Origin: Blastomussa wellsi
Lineage: Eukaryota > Cnidaria > Anthozoa > Scleractinia > Plerogyridae
DNA: 64,000 bases
Assembly (NCBI GenBank): GCA_947652115.1
Contig: OX393573.1
Coordinates: 16,262,573-16,326,572 of the forward strand
Direction of reading: 5' to 3'
Shown: positions 36,001 to 47,435 of the stretch, in pieces
How the letters are laid out: every line of letters starts with the position of its first letter
Numbering within the stretch: position 1 is the stretch's first letter
The notes under the pieces: model-generated
Databases searched by the model: none
Told to the model about the DNA's origin: nothing
What the model saw: only the letters and a program-made list of their open reading frames with translations
Translations under genes and position numbers: made by a program

Positions 36001-39000
36001 TTCAGCCTGTAGGTTCTTAAATCACTAGGTTCTTATACGCGGGTGTTTGCTGTATTAAGTGCAATCTATCTCAGGGTTTTATAAGGTGCTCCAGCAGTTT
36101 TCACTTTTCCAAGACAAGTTTTGTAAATTTTATACATTTGGGCTAATCGAACCAGTTTGCAGTTTGCCACAGAATTAAAAGAAACAGATTAATTACCAGA
36201 ACACTTGTTGTTGATGGCAACAGTATGACACATTCAGTTGAGCCCTTAGAATCAAAATTTAGTCTTATTCAATGGCAATATGTACAGTGAAATCTTCTTA
36301 AACTGCTATTACAGGTGTAATATACATGTTATTAGAAATAATCTTCAAAATGTTTCATTTTAGAAAATATTGGTAGGGCCAGATTAAGGAAAAAAACTTT
36401 TTTTCTTCGAAAATCGATTTCAATCAATTAAATACATGTAGAATTGATTTACTTATGGCACTTATATGTCCAATCTAGTCATGGTTTTCAAAGACACCAA
36501 AACTTAAAACTTTTCCTTACAATACAGAAATTACAGTAGCTGTTCATATGGACGCTAGAACTTTAAAAAGTTTCAACAGTGTATAAATAAAGTTCACAAT
36601 CTAAGATCTATTTTTGTCATTAGGAAGCACTTACGAGTACGTAATGGTACAAGACTTGCCAGTGACCAAACACTCTCCTGACACACAAACTGACAGCAAT
36701 TAAAGTATTTTGTGGAGGAAAATTTTCTCTCCAATTAATGATAATCGATAAAAACAAATCACTTTCAGGCGATTATCGATTGCTCATCATCGGTTGGCCT
36801 ATATATACCAATCAATAACAATTAACTAATATGCATAGATTGAAATCGATTGGATTTCCAATCATTAATTTCAATCGATTGTTCAGGCCCTGAATTATGC
36901 AAACAATATATTGATTTTAGTTTTCAAATTGTTGGAGCTACTGACAGAATGTTTCCCAGGGAGTACACTGCGACAGACTAGCATCCAAACCAAGATGAGT
37001 AGACGTAGTTCTAGCTGCTTTATGCTGCAGAAAATGCAGTTAAATGCTGGCAGCTATGGGCCAGTTTTCCTTTAAGGACTTTACTCGTTTTTAGTACAGC
37101 TGCAGGTAATAATTAACCATGTATAGTGAGTGGCAGTTTTGTTAACACTTGCTTTTTTGTTGATGAATTTAGGTAGGAACAGGGCATGTTCAACTGGATA
37201 ACTGTATCCTTGAGCAAGGCCAGATTCAAGTCTCCTCTCCAGGCAGTATTGTTATTCGTTACTGTACTTTCAACAATTGCTTTGTCACACTGCGTTCTGT
37301 TGGCTATAGCAGAATTGAAAATTGCAAGTTTAGCACGGATGAAACATCGGCTGTCATTATAGAAGGACTGCCACCAATCTCTCGACCAAGGCCTATTTCT
37401 AGACCTGTTGAGGACTGGATGACGTCAAATGGGGTGGAATCTCTGGGTCTGGAAGATCTCTATGATCTCTCAGTTGTTGAGCCTGATGTGCCAGGAGCAA
37501 GGCATGGTATTAAAGCAGTGCCGGAAAATGGAATATCACCACCGGGTAGCAAATGCCCTCCAGTGCCACCTAAACTCATGGACAGTCAGCTGAAGGGAAA
37601 AGATGGAAGCCAAGTAACTGTGTTAACAAATGATCTTAGTCAACCCAAGAGCCCACTAGTTGTTGGCTGTGAATCCCATCCAAGGAGATATTACCTTGAT
37701 ACTCAATGCCGTGATGTTGTCAGGTCCATACATGGATGTGTTATAAGAAATAACTGCTTTTGTGTTGGCAAGGGAGCAGTGCTTGTCAGACGGCGGGGTC
37801 ACGCGTGGATAGAAGGAAATGAAATTGGACGTCTATCTCATGGCGTGAGATGTCTCACAGGTGCTAAGGTTGTAATTCTCAATAACAGGATTCACAACTG
37901 TGCATCATCAGGAATTTTTTTCAGGGAAAGATCCACTGGCTTGGTTGCCGGAAACCACATTTACGGCAACAAGGAAGCAGGTGCTGATATCCGTAGTGGC
38001 TCAGACCCGATATTACAACACAATCAAATCCACAGCGGGAAGCGTTCTGGAGTTGTCATTTTAGACCGTGGTAAAGGCGTCATTAGAGACAATGACATTT
38101 ATGATAATAAAGAGGCTGGAGTCTACATCTTGTACCGTGGGAATCCCATCGTTAGGTATAGCAATAACACAGTGCCTCAAGTTACCTTTTATTTGTAATT
38201 GCACTAGGCTAGTTTCATTGTCACTCATTAAAAGTGTAAGAGTCACATAGACCTTGGGAATTCTTACAGGTTTACCACTGTCAGGGAAACATCAGGGAGA
38301 ACAATAATTTCTTAAGGCAGGGAATTTTGTAAAAGGACAGGACAAAAGTTAGGTGTTTGGCAATATCACTAAAAAGTCCAAAAAGTTCCCATTAACGCAC
38401 AGCTGTGTGTCTTATACACACAAAAAAATGAAAAGGATGCAACCCTGTATTAGATTGGTCAAAATAGGGTTACTATATGCATATTAACACATGCATGCAT
38501 TTGATTACCTTAGAAGTTGATTACCTTAGAAGTCATTGAGCATTAGCTGTAAATTCACTGGATGATATATTATATTATATAGATGTTCTTTGTGTTTTCA
38601 GACACAACAGGATCTGGGCAGGTCGTGCAGCAGGCGTAGCTGTTACTGAAGAAGGGAAGGGCCACATTCTCTACAATGACATCTATGGAATGGAGTGGGG
38701 AGGTGTGGACATCCGTAATGGCGGCAACCCTGTTGTGACAAACAACTGGATCAGGGAGGGGCATGCAGATGGCATTGTCATTGGAGAGGGTGGAAAGGGA
38801 GTTATCATGGACAATGACATTCGAGGTAATGTACTGGTATAGATCAAGATTGTGTTAAATATTTAAAGAGGCCACATCAGGATTTTTCGGTAACCCGGTT
38901 AATTTTAATTGATTACCGTAGTTTTTCGGTTATAAGGCGCACTCGGCTATAAGAAGCACCCCGAACTTGGCAAAGTAATTATGCCACATTCCCAAACTGA

Positions 39001-42000
39001 AAATTATGTGAAAGCACTTAGTTATAAGACGCACCTAGAATCCAGAGTTCAAATAGACTTGTGTTGATGAATTAAATTAGACTTGTGTTGATGAATTAAA
39101 GGGTCATGTGCAATTGTCTTTGCACAAACACATGAATGCCATTTTTTAACCACAAACAAAAGTGGAAAAATCACACATTTAATGATATATGCGAATCGGT
39201 CTGCCAAGTTAGTGAGTTATGAATCGTAAGTTATCAATGTGGGTTAATGTTCACGCGAGTTACAAATAAACATAACATGCATACACCTCAATACAGACGA
39301 AACACCAATATAGTTTGAGCTGCCGCCACCGAACCTTGCAGTTTACCAGGATGCGGCGCCGATAAGCAGAGTTTCAAAGTTGCGGTGAAAGTGTCGAAGC
39401 GAACGGTCATTCGACCGAAAGGTCATTCGATAGCTGAACATCAACGTGCCACTAAGTCTCAGTTCACAAAGAAGGGCTGGATGGACGAAGAAGGTAAGCA
39501 TTATTTCCACATCATAAATTCTTCATGGGATCTTTTGGATACATGAAGCAAACAAATAATTTCGCGGAAACGAGGTTCAAATTTTATTGTTGTTGTATCG
39601 TATTACTGAACACGTGCTCGTATGCAAATTTTAGTTTGTTTGGTTTTCGCTGTGCAGTCGATCTTGCTCGATACATTTCAGCAGTTAATTCATCACAATC
39701 TTCATTATAATCTTCACTATAGACCAGAAAGCTCTTCTCGTGTGGAATTCCTTCAGTGGACATTTGATGGACACTGTGACGAGGCGAAATGAGTTCTACA
39801 CGGATAGCGAGCAGGAAGACCAGCGGCCATCTTTGTTCAAGATAAATGGTACTTTTCGGAACCACTTCAACGGCTCTTTTCAGAGCCAACCCGGTTCTTT
39901 TTCAGAACCATCAAATCTAACCAACGTGAAGTGTCTTTTATTTGTCTCGTTTTAATTGTACTTCAGATACACGCACCCAAATTTCAGAAGTAACTTGCAA
40001 CAGAAAAACAATTTTTTGGGGAAAAAAACATGCGCCTTATAACCAAAAAACTATGGTCATTAGAAATAACCCAGTTAACTCTCATAGTGCGGCCATGGCC
40101 ATTATCCATAGTAAAAGTTTTGTCAAGTAGTTATGGATTACAATGCATTTGTGTGCACGTTTCCATGTAATATGTGCAAAGTGAATTTTGTCATTTTAAA
40201 GGTCAGTTAGCTACAGGTTTCTATGACAATGTGCTTCATGTGTGCCATCTCCAAAACAAGACTGTACTAACTGCAGTGATAAAATTCTGTCACAACGACA
40301 AAGATTTTCATATGTCACACAAGGCACAAGTCCTCGCAACATGATGTCATGCCACCTAGTTTGTCTTAATTGTTGTGACAGGGTCCGAAATTGCGACTCA
40401 CTGGCCGCCAATGCAACTGAAAATTGAGTGTTGGCGACCAGAATTTCATAGCTAGTAGCCAACAGGCGACTTAATTTTAGCGTTGTGTCAATGTTTTGAA
40501 CGAGTGCCCAAGGAATTAAATTGAAACATTTCACATTTGATTTGCTCCTTGTCTTGTCAAAGTTTTCAATTTCCATGGAAAGTAATTATGATAAAAAGTA
40601 AAGGTAAGATTACTGTCAGATGACCTTCACAACCGTTGTAATCCACGCACTTTGATCAACATTTAGTGGCCACCATGTTTTCATTTCAGCAGTTTCATCT
40701 AACAGCCATACCGTGTGTGGCTTCTTGCATTGAAGGCTTGTACTGGTCAGTCTTCAAACTAAGAGAGCTATCTATTGACTGAAAGCTCCTTTTCAACTGA
40801 AATGTAAGCCGCACGATATCTTAATCCCTTTACACATGCACGTCTTAAAGAAGCTTTTTTCAGAATGTTTTCGTGTTTCGCTCTGAGTCAAAAATTTTAC
40901 GAAGCACTTTTTGGCGACCAGATTTTTTTCATTGGTGACTGAAAAAATATGTTCAGTCGCCACTCGAAAGTTAATTTTGGACCCTGTGTCATTTGTTTTA
41001 CAGGTAACAGTGGTTGTGGAGTCTGGATCCTAACTGTCTCTAAACCCCTCATCTATGGAAATCGCATTGCAGACTGTGGGGACAGTGGAGTGGCTCTTGT
41101 AAGCAACAGTGACCTTCACCATGACAACCAACAACTGAGCTCACAGTTTATACAGTCAGAGCAGGAGGTAAGTTGTGATTGGCTGTCTACAGGTTCATCA
41201 ACTAATAATAATAATTGATAATAATTAAAGATTTATAACGCGCCCTTTCCATGCAAATATGATCAAAAGCGCGTAACAACTGATACTTAAATATTTAAAG
41301 TAATTAAAAATAAAAAGAGCATTATAATTAAGGCTAAAAATAGATAACGCTAAAAACTAGTCAGTTGTTGTGTCCACCTGCTAAGTCATGTTGGTTAGTC
41401 AGTTCAGTCAATCTATCAGCTAATCAAATCAGCCAGTTTGCGTCCACCTGCTAAGTCATGTTGGTTAGTCAGTTCAGTCAATCTATCAGCTAATCAAATC
41501 AGCCAGTTTGTGTCCACCAACTTTCCACATCTGTCATTCAGTCAGTCACTAGTCAGTCCATCAGTCAGTCAGTCAGTAGTCAGTCCATCAGTCAGTCAGT
41601 AGTCAGTCCATCAGCCAGTCAGTAGTCTGTTCATCAGTCATTCTATTTTGTTGAAGGATAATTAAATTAATGCAACGCGACTGACAAAGGGGTTCTTCCC
41701 GGGACGTCTCGTTTCTTTTTACTACAAGAACAAGGGCACTTTCTCAAAAAAACCTTTCTTCATCAGTCAGTCTGTCAGCCATTCAGACAACCAATCCATT
41801 ACTTTTCAGTCTGTCAATCAGTCTGTCAGTCTGTTGGTCCATCAGTTAATTTCAGTCAATCAATCAGACAGACAGTCAGTCCATCCATCAATCAGTTTGT
41901 CAACCAATCAGACAGTCAGCCAGTCCATCTATGTCTGTCTACTAGTCAGTGAACTACTGTAGTCATGTTGACCTGTGTGTATGTTTGTCCTGTCTATCAA

Positions 42001-43642
42001 TCAACCAATATACAGGCTTTTAAGTTAGTTACATGCAAGCACTGTTATGCGAGTTCAACATGATCCCTCAATTTTTAGGAACAGCAGATGCAGCCATTAT
42101 TCTTTGATGAAGATTTGTCTTCAACGTCAAACTTTGACGACCATGAGCAATCAGTTGACATAAATGGTAAGTGAGCCAAGCTTTGTGACCATTTCTTTTA
42201 AGGCCTCGAAATCCAAATTACATGTAAAGTTGCTTTCCAGTCTGTCCTGCACATTCTCAGGATTTGTTTTCATTTTGTTTTTAATTTGTTGATGTGTTAC
42301 ACTTCCGTAACTGTATACACGACAATTTTTTAGTCCACCATTACAGATCTGTTTGTTTGGGAGTGCTGGATGAGCTGAAATGTCAGTTTGGAATACTGTA
42401 GAGATTCATCTACTCTTTATTATTGTTTTGCAAGGATATCGGATGTTAATAAATTAAGAAAAAGGTAATTTTCATTTTGGACTGCTTACATTCTTGATAA
42501 CCAGTGCAGGCAGAGATTGTGCAGCACAGACTGGAAATTACACGACTGTATCCTTAGCAGGTTTGTGCAAACTAATTAGGTTTTTCCATCTTTTGCAATG
42601 TATTTGAGTGGTTAAGAATCTAATTACATTGAGCTATTTTCATGTCCTTTTAAACCTGCTTATCAAATAAAGTATGTGTTATAAACTGTATTTCCTGTGG
42701 TTAAAAAGGTTAGTTCTAGTCCTCCCAACTTTGCAACTTACAATCAGAGATATGTTGAGTCACTAATGGTTGCTAAGCAACATTGCATTGGAACTCGGAA
42801 GTGATCAAGTTCATTAGACACAAACATATAATAATAGAACATAACATTAATGTTTGACTTTTTTATCACTTTCAACAGGCCCTCGACCAGACAAGAATTA
42901 TGCCTGTGTGGATAATAATACAATATTTGACAATGCAGGCCATGGAATTCACTTTTCCGGCAGTGAAGGTCTGCTCATTCGGGGTAATAATGTTTATAAT
43001 AATGAGGGCTGCGGTATTAGTATTGCCAAGCCAGCGGAGATAACCATTCAAGACAACAGTGTATGCAGGAACAACAGCTCAGGAGTCTGCATTGAAATCG
43101 GCTGCAGTGCTAATGTCAGTGGCAACGGTATCTATGGAAACCGAAAGCATGGACTTCTTGTGTGTGGGAAAGGTTTGATAAAAGAAAATGATGTATTTTG
43201 TAATGCCTTAAGTGGAGTTGAACTGCGTGGACCAGGTGATCCTTACATTACTCGAAACCGCATCCAATCCACGGATCACTATGGTGTAAATATTCAAGAA
43301 AATGCACGTGGATATGTGGACAGTAATGATATCTATAAATGCAGCACAGAAGGTCTATATCAACACCCAGACAGCACGGTGTTAGTGATAAACAATCGAA
43401 TTATTCCAGTCAATACTAAAAATAACCGTCAAGTTTGCATTGTCAACCAAGATACCAATGAATGTCAGCATGACACTGAGGGACTAAATTTAGATTCACC
43501 TCCACGCCCCCTGCAGCCAAATAAGGAAAACAAATTTCCCAGGCCTCAAATGTCACGATTGTCGATGTCGTCCTCAGGGAATGGCCACATAGTGGGAATA
43601 GCATCTTGTCACGGACAGAGTCGCTTCTGTGTTATTTCTTGA
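33046..43642 (+). CDS. FBXO10: F-box only protein 10
   Basis: Six exons: 33046-33654, 37173-38155, 38602-38825, 41004-41167, 42079-42166, 42879-43642. Phases match and give 943 residues (human 956). FBXO10 is the substrate receptor of an SCF ubiquitin ligase; in mammals it targets BCL2 and sits on membranes through a prenylated C terminus. The F-box is at about residues 6-50 (LPLELWRVILTHLSVRDLCR, then VCQEWRELVKSLDSTRW). After it comes HPNWPN and FRRRLERRRVLRVGSGREF as in human FBXO10. The rest is a right-handed beta-helix of repeats such as NDIYDNKEAGVYILYRGNP and GNGIYGNRKHGLLVCGKG. There is no UBR zinc finger, which separates it from FBXO11. The protein ends FCVIS, a CaaX box. Translation could start 69 codons upstream, but the chosen Met matches the family start. 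AATAAA follows at 43705-43710. Confidence 0.95.
35607..36052. mobile_element. Tigger/pogo-like non-autonomous element
   Basis: The ends CAGTAAACACCCGCGTATAA and the complement of it (TTATACGCGGGTGTTTGCTG) are inverted and flanked by TA, giving 446 bp in FBXO10 intron 1. The word TAGGTTCTTAT or its complement recurs at least five times inside. No transposase reading frame is visible. Confidence 0.75.
38916..40056. mobile_element. Pogo-like element with transposase remnant
   Basis: The left end CCGTAGTTTTTCGGTTATAA followed by GGCGCA is matched at the right end by TGCGCCTTATAACC and AAAAAACTATGG, giving terminal inverted repeats of about 28 bases across 1.14 kb. At about 39376-39495 a plus-strand frame reads SFKVAVKVSKRTVIRPKGHS and then SQFTKKGWMDEEGK, which resembles part of a DDE pogo-type transposase, ending at a GTAAGC that looks like a splice donor. 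The remainder is deleted or unrecognisable. It lies in FBXO10 intron 3. Confidence 0.65.
40377..40988. mobile_element. DNA element with GGGTCC inverted ends
   Basis: The left end ACAGGGTCCGAAATTGCGAC and the right end TTAATTTTGGACCCTGTGTC are inverted repeats of about 20-30 bases with several mismatches. Internal TTGGCGACCAGA words recur near both ends. It ends about 15 bases before the FBXO10 exon 4 acceptor (41003). No transposase is seen. Confidence 0.55.
41350..41990. repeat. Degenerate (CAGT)n and 70-bp duplication
   Basis: A 70-bp unit (GTCCACCTGCTAAGTCATGT...) is present twice at about 41371-41511. It is followed by long imperfect CAGT/CAGTCCAT repeats to about 41990, interrupted at 41640-41765 by unrelated sequence. 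It lies in FBXO10 intron 4. Before it, 41205-41340 carries a short SINE or LINE tail with a GATTTATAACGCGCCC word. Confidence 0.7.
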
Positions 43643-44029
43643 TCAGAAGAGCGTGAACTGTATTGATTTAGTTGGAATTTTATGTCAATTGCTGAAATAA
43701 TTAGAATAAAACGAAATTATGAATTATCACTAAGCTTGTAGGCATTCATAGTACGTAGAGACTTGCTCTTCAAATCAAATATGTTAATGAAAAAATTGAT
43801 GCGAGTTAAGTTGTTAATGTAAAAAATGTAAAATTTGTACATACTGTAACTACTCAGGTGTACTCAGAAGATTATCAATATTAAAATGTAGCGGTATAGT
43901 TTTAAAAAAGTAAAAAAATAAAGTTAATTGTTGATGCTTGAAACATTACCAGTATGTGATATTTTGTGGCTCAATTTGTACACTTGACTTCTTCCCATGC
44001 TGGGGATAGAGTAACCATAGATTAACTTC

Positions 44030-45222
44030 TGAACAGTTGGTAACAGGACTGAGTGGAGTGCAATTCATAATGGTAACAGGACTGAGTGGAGCCCAATTCA
44101 TAATGGTAACAGGACTGAGTGGAGTCCAATTCATAATGGTAACAGGACTGAGTGGAGTGCAATTCATAATGGTAACAGGACTGAGTGGAGTCCAATTCAT
44201 AATGGTAACAGGACTGAGTGGAGTACAATTCATAATGGTTACAGGACTGAGTGGAGTCCAATTCATAATGGTAACAGGACTGAGTGGAGTGCAATTCATA
44301 ATGGTAACAGGACTGAGTGGAGTCCAATTCATAATGGTAACAGGACTGAGTGGAGTGCAATTCATAATGGTAACAGGACTGAGTGGAGTCCAATTCATAA
44401 TGGTAACAGGACTGAGTGGAGTACAATTCATAATGGTAACAGGACTGAGTGGAGTCCAATTCATAATGGTAACAGGACTGAGTGGAGTCCAGTTCATAAT
44501 GGTAACAGGACTGAGTGGAGTGCAATTCATAATGGTAACAGGACTGAGTGGAGTGCAATTCATAATGGTAACAGGACTGAGTGGAGTCCAATTCATAATG
44601 GTAACAGGACTGAGTGGAGCCCAATTCATAATGGTAACAGGACTGAGTGGAGTCCAATTCATAATGGTAACAGGACTGAGTGGAGTGCAATTCATAATGG
44701 TAACAGGACTGAGTGGAGTCCAATTCATAATGGTAACAGGACTGAGTGGAGTACAATTCATAATGGTAACAGGACTGAGTGGAGTGCAATTCATAATGGT
44801 AACAGGACTGAGTGGAGTCCAATTCATAATGGTAACAGGACTGAGTGGAGTCCAATTCATAATGGTAACAGGACTGAGTGGAGTGCAATTCATAATGGTA
44901 ACAGGACTGAGTGGAGTCCAATTCATAATGGTAACAGGAATGAGTGGAGCCCAGTTCATAATGGTAACAGGACTGAGTGGAGTCCAATTCATAATGGTAA
45001 CAGGACTGAGTGGAGTCCAATTCATAATGGTAACAGGACTGAGTGGAGTCCAATTCATAATGGTAACAGGAATGAGTGGAGCCCAATTCATAATGGTAAC
45101 AGGAATGAGTGGAGTACAATTCATAATGGTAACAGGACTGAGTGGAGTCCAATTCATAATGGTAACAGGACTGAGTGGAGCCCAATTCATAATGGTAATG
45201 GGACTGAGTGGTGTCCAATTCG
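44030..45222. repeat. 33-bp minisatellite, about 36 copies
   Basis: The unit is GGTAACAGGACTGAGTGGAG followed by a variable base pair, then CAATTCATAAT. All copies keep 33-bp spacing with only point changes (AGTG, AGTC, AGTA or AGCC at one site; ACT or AAT in the middle). Because 33 is divisible by three and the unit has no stop in three of the six frames, open frames of about 400 codons appear on both strands. These are not evidence of coding. The array starts about 390 bases after the FBXO10 stop codon. Confidence 0.97.
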
Positions 45223-45230
45223 AGTAACGA

Positions 45231-45997
45231 GTAATTAACAAAATGGGATGACCGAGTAGTGGGAGTCCGATTTGATTAATCACGAGTATGATTACAGACA
45301 GAACTGGACGACACGAATTCCAGTTAACAATAATTAATCATAACTATAACAAAATTCAAGAAAAACGTCTGCAAAGCAAAACCTGTTGATGATTTATCAT
45401 CACTGTGATAAAAAGCGATATTTGAAAATGGAAGTTCTAGGAGTTTCAGTTGTGTGAAGGGACCAACGAAAAAACCTTGTTATTGGATACTGTAGCTGCG
45501 CGTGCTCCAATTTGGTCAAAAATAAGGTGTGCTAAGAAGCAATCAGATTTGAGAATTTTGTTATAGTTATGATTGGATGCTGTTACATGCACTTATTCCA
45601 CTGTTTTCTTTGTTTAGTTTTGACTACTTTTGGCCAATTGTTTAGGGTTGTTTCATGGTTTAATGAAAATCGCTCTAAAGACATTTCTGAGTATGTTTCT
45701 CATCCTCTGATTCAGAAAAGGGGTAACATTTGGATTGAATCTGGTCTCCTAAGATTAGGTTTTCCATTACCGGTACATTTGTAAAATCTCATAGAATGAA
45801 AAGTGCTATGGCAATATAATTATTGACATTTATACGCAGTTTTACTGCTTGAATTGCAAGAATGAAAATAAAATCACGGTTTTACTTTGAAAGCCCTGAT
45901 TTTGGTTTATGCGCATGCACCGAAGTAAAATATTGCACATTAGCATTCCATATTTAAAGGCTATATTCCACGCGATTTCACAGGATAATTGTTTAGT
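45231..45997. other. Spacer between two minisatellites
   Basis: No gene, RNA or recognisable transposon was seen. A short open frame at 45569-45784 has no features. The sequence is AT-rich and ends in TATATTCCACGCGATTTCAC just before the second array. Confidence 0.4.
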
Positions 45998-46443
45998 ATT
46001 CCACGGGGTCAGGTTTGGGGGTTAAGTCCTGCACCTGGAGAGGTTCAGGTTTGGGGGTTAAGTCCTACACCTGGAGGGGTTCAGGTTTGGGGGTTAAGTC
46101 CTACACCAGGAGGGGTTCAGGTTTGGGGGTTAGGTCCTACACCAGGAGGGGTTCAGGTTTGGGGGTTAAGTCCTACACCAGGAGGGGTTCAGGTTTGGGG
46201 GTTAAGTCCTACACCAGGAGGGGTTCAGGTTTGGGGGTTAGGTCCTACACCAGGAGGGGTTCAGGTTTGGGGGTTAAGTCCTACACCAGGAGGGGTTCAG
46301 GTTTGGGGGTTAGGTCCTACACCAGGAGGGGTTCAGGTTTGGGGGTTAGGTCCTACACCAGGAGGGGTTCAGGTTTGGGGGTTAGGTCCTACACCAGGAG
46401 GGGTTCAGGTTTGGGGGTTAAGTCCTACACCAGGAGGGGTTCA
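45998..46443. repeat. 36-bp G-rich minisatellite, about 12 copies
   Basis: The unit is GTTCAGGTTTGGGGGTTA followed by AGTCCTACACCAGGAGGG. The first two copies carry small variants (GCACCTGGAGAG, ACACCTGGAGG). A recurring A/G change gives TTAAGTCC or TTAGGTCC. G runs of 5, 2 and 4 recur in each unit. Both long plus-strand frames are artefacts of the 36-bp period. Confidence 0.97.
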
Positions 46444-46616
46444 GTGAAGTACTGCTTTTCAGGGCCGCCATATTGTTAACTCACTCACAAAGGAAGTTGC
46501 TTAGCTTCGTCTTAAAAACACGTAATGTTTTAGATACTCCAATATCTGTTGGAAGGCTATTCCACAACGCAGCACTGCACCTTTTTTGAACGTAGGGCGG
46601 TGCAATAGGCTAGTTT

Positions 46617-46724
46617 TGAATTATGTAATTTGGTTTTATCAACTGGGTTGATAATGTCAATTGGCCACCGTAAAGAGATTCAAGAGCTGACGTTTCGAGC
46701 GTTAGCCCTTCATCGGAGCGAATC
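46617..46724 (-). mobile_element. Penelope-like terminal fragment
   Basis: This is the third copy of the terminal sequence seen at 5063-5254 and 29865-30029 (AATTTGGTTTTATCAACTGG, TTGGCCACCGTAAAGAG, GCTGACGTTTCGAGCGTTAG). On the minus strand it contains a hammerhead-type motif with all stems formed. It lies about 700 bases upstream of the ELOA start codon. Confidence 0.75.
46677..46724 (-). ncRNA. Hammerhead-ribozyme-like motif
   Basis: On the minus strand: stem I strand GATTC-GCT, core CCGATGA (U4 replaced by C), extra A, stem II GGGC-TAAC-GCTC, then GAAAC, GTC cleavage triplet, and stem I return AGC-TCTT-GAATC. Stem III is reduced to AC/GT, as in the minimal hammerheads described from Penelope-like elements, which are thought to act as dimers. 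The core change makes activity uncertain. Read by eye. Confidence 0.6.
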
Positions 46725-46794
46725 GAATTACTCTCCACTGATCTCAAACAACAGAGTGAAGTGAGGCTGCTGGACACCTGGACAGTGTGCATTG

Positions 46795-47010
46795 TTTCTA
46801 GACTTGCCTACAAGTCGAGCTCTCAGAGCGAAAGCGAGCGTGAGGCGTGAGAGTTTGTACAGCTACTACCAAACCGGAAATGAGAAGCCAACGACTTTGA
46901 GAAAGTCTACATTGTTTCCAGTTTCTCTTGGGGCTAACAATGGTCCCAAGAGAAAGCAAAAGCAATGCGTATGCAAAATTTGGGGGGACAAACAAAGAGT
47001 ATTATGGTAT
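46795..47010 (+). repeat. Third copy of the GGGGGG-AAACAA repeat family
   Basis: It shares GCAAAATTTGGGGGGACAAA and GTATTATGG with 1368-1548 and 2870-3045, and an upstream CGAGCTCTCAGAGCGAAAGC block comparable to their GGCTCGCAG block. It is more diverged than those two. It lies upstream of ELOA. Confidence 0.5.
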
Positions 47011-47435
47011 TTTCTGAAGTGGCCTAGACTAACTGCAGCTGGCACAGCGCTAAATGGGTTATTAAAATTGTGGAGGTTGAAACGGTTTTTTACTTTAATA
47101 GAGTAGGTAGCTAAGTTTGTTTTTTGTCCTAAGCCTAAACGTAAACAGGATCGGGTTGAAACCTAGCTTCCTACAGATTGCGTTACCACTTGCCCCCAAA
47201 ACCCCCAGCAGAACTTCCATAAATCGACTTGGGCTGACCGGGAGATCTGGGGATACCAAAACACCGGAAGTTGTTGTTTCTTGTAAGCGAGGCTTGAAAT
47301 CGACACGGCAAGGAACTTTTCTTTGAAATATTACTTCGCTATGAAGTAATTTCCATATTTTGGGGAGCAATTTTCTCGTTATTTAACGGTTGCTCCCTTA
47401 AATTGTAACGTCTGCTGAATGCCCTTGGATGCGCA

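Noticed and set aside
33046..43642. Identification as FBXO11
   Set aside because: The N-terminal sequence (HPNWPN, FRRRxERR), the absence of a UBR zinc finger and the C-terminal CaaX box all fit FBXO10.
43946..45283. Open frames of about 400-445 codons on both strands
   Set aside because: They are explained entirely by a 33-bp tandem repeat whose unit lacks stops in these frames. There is no family resemblance or splice context.
44030..46443. CRISPR-like array
   Set aside because: Repeats are contiguous with no unique spacers, and the genome is animal.
45989..46479. Two overlapping 152-154-codon frames
   Set aside because: They are artefacts of a 36-bp tandem repeat.
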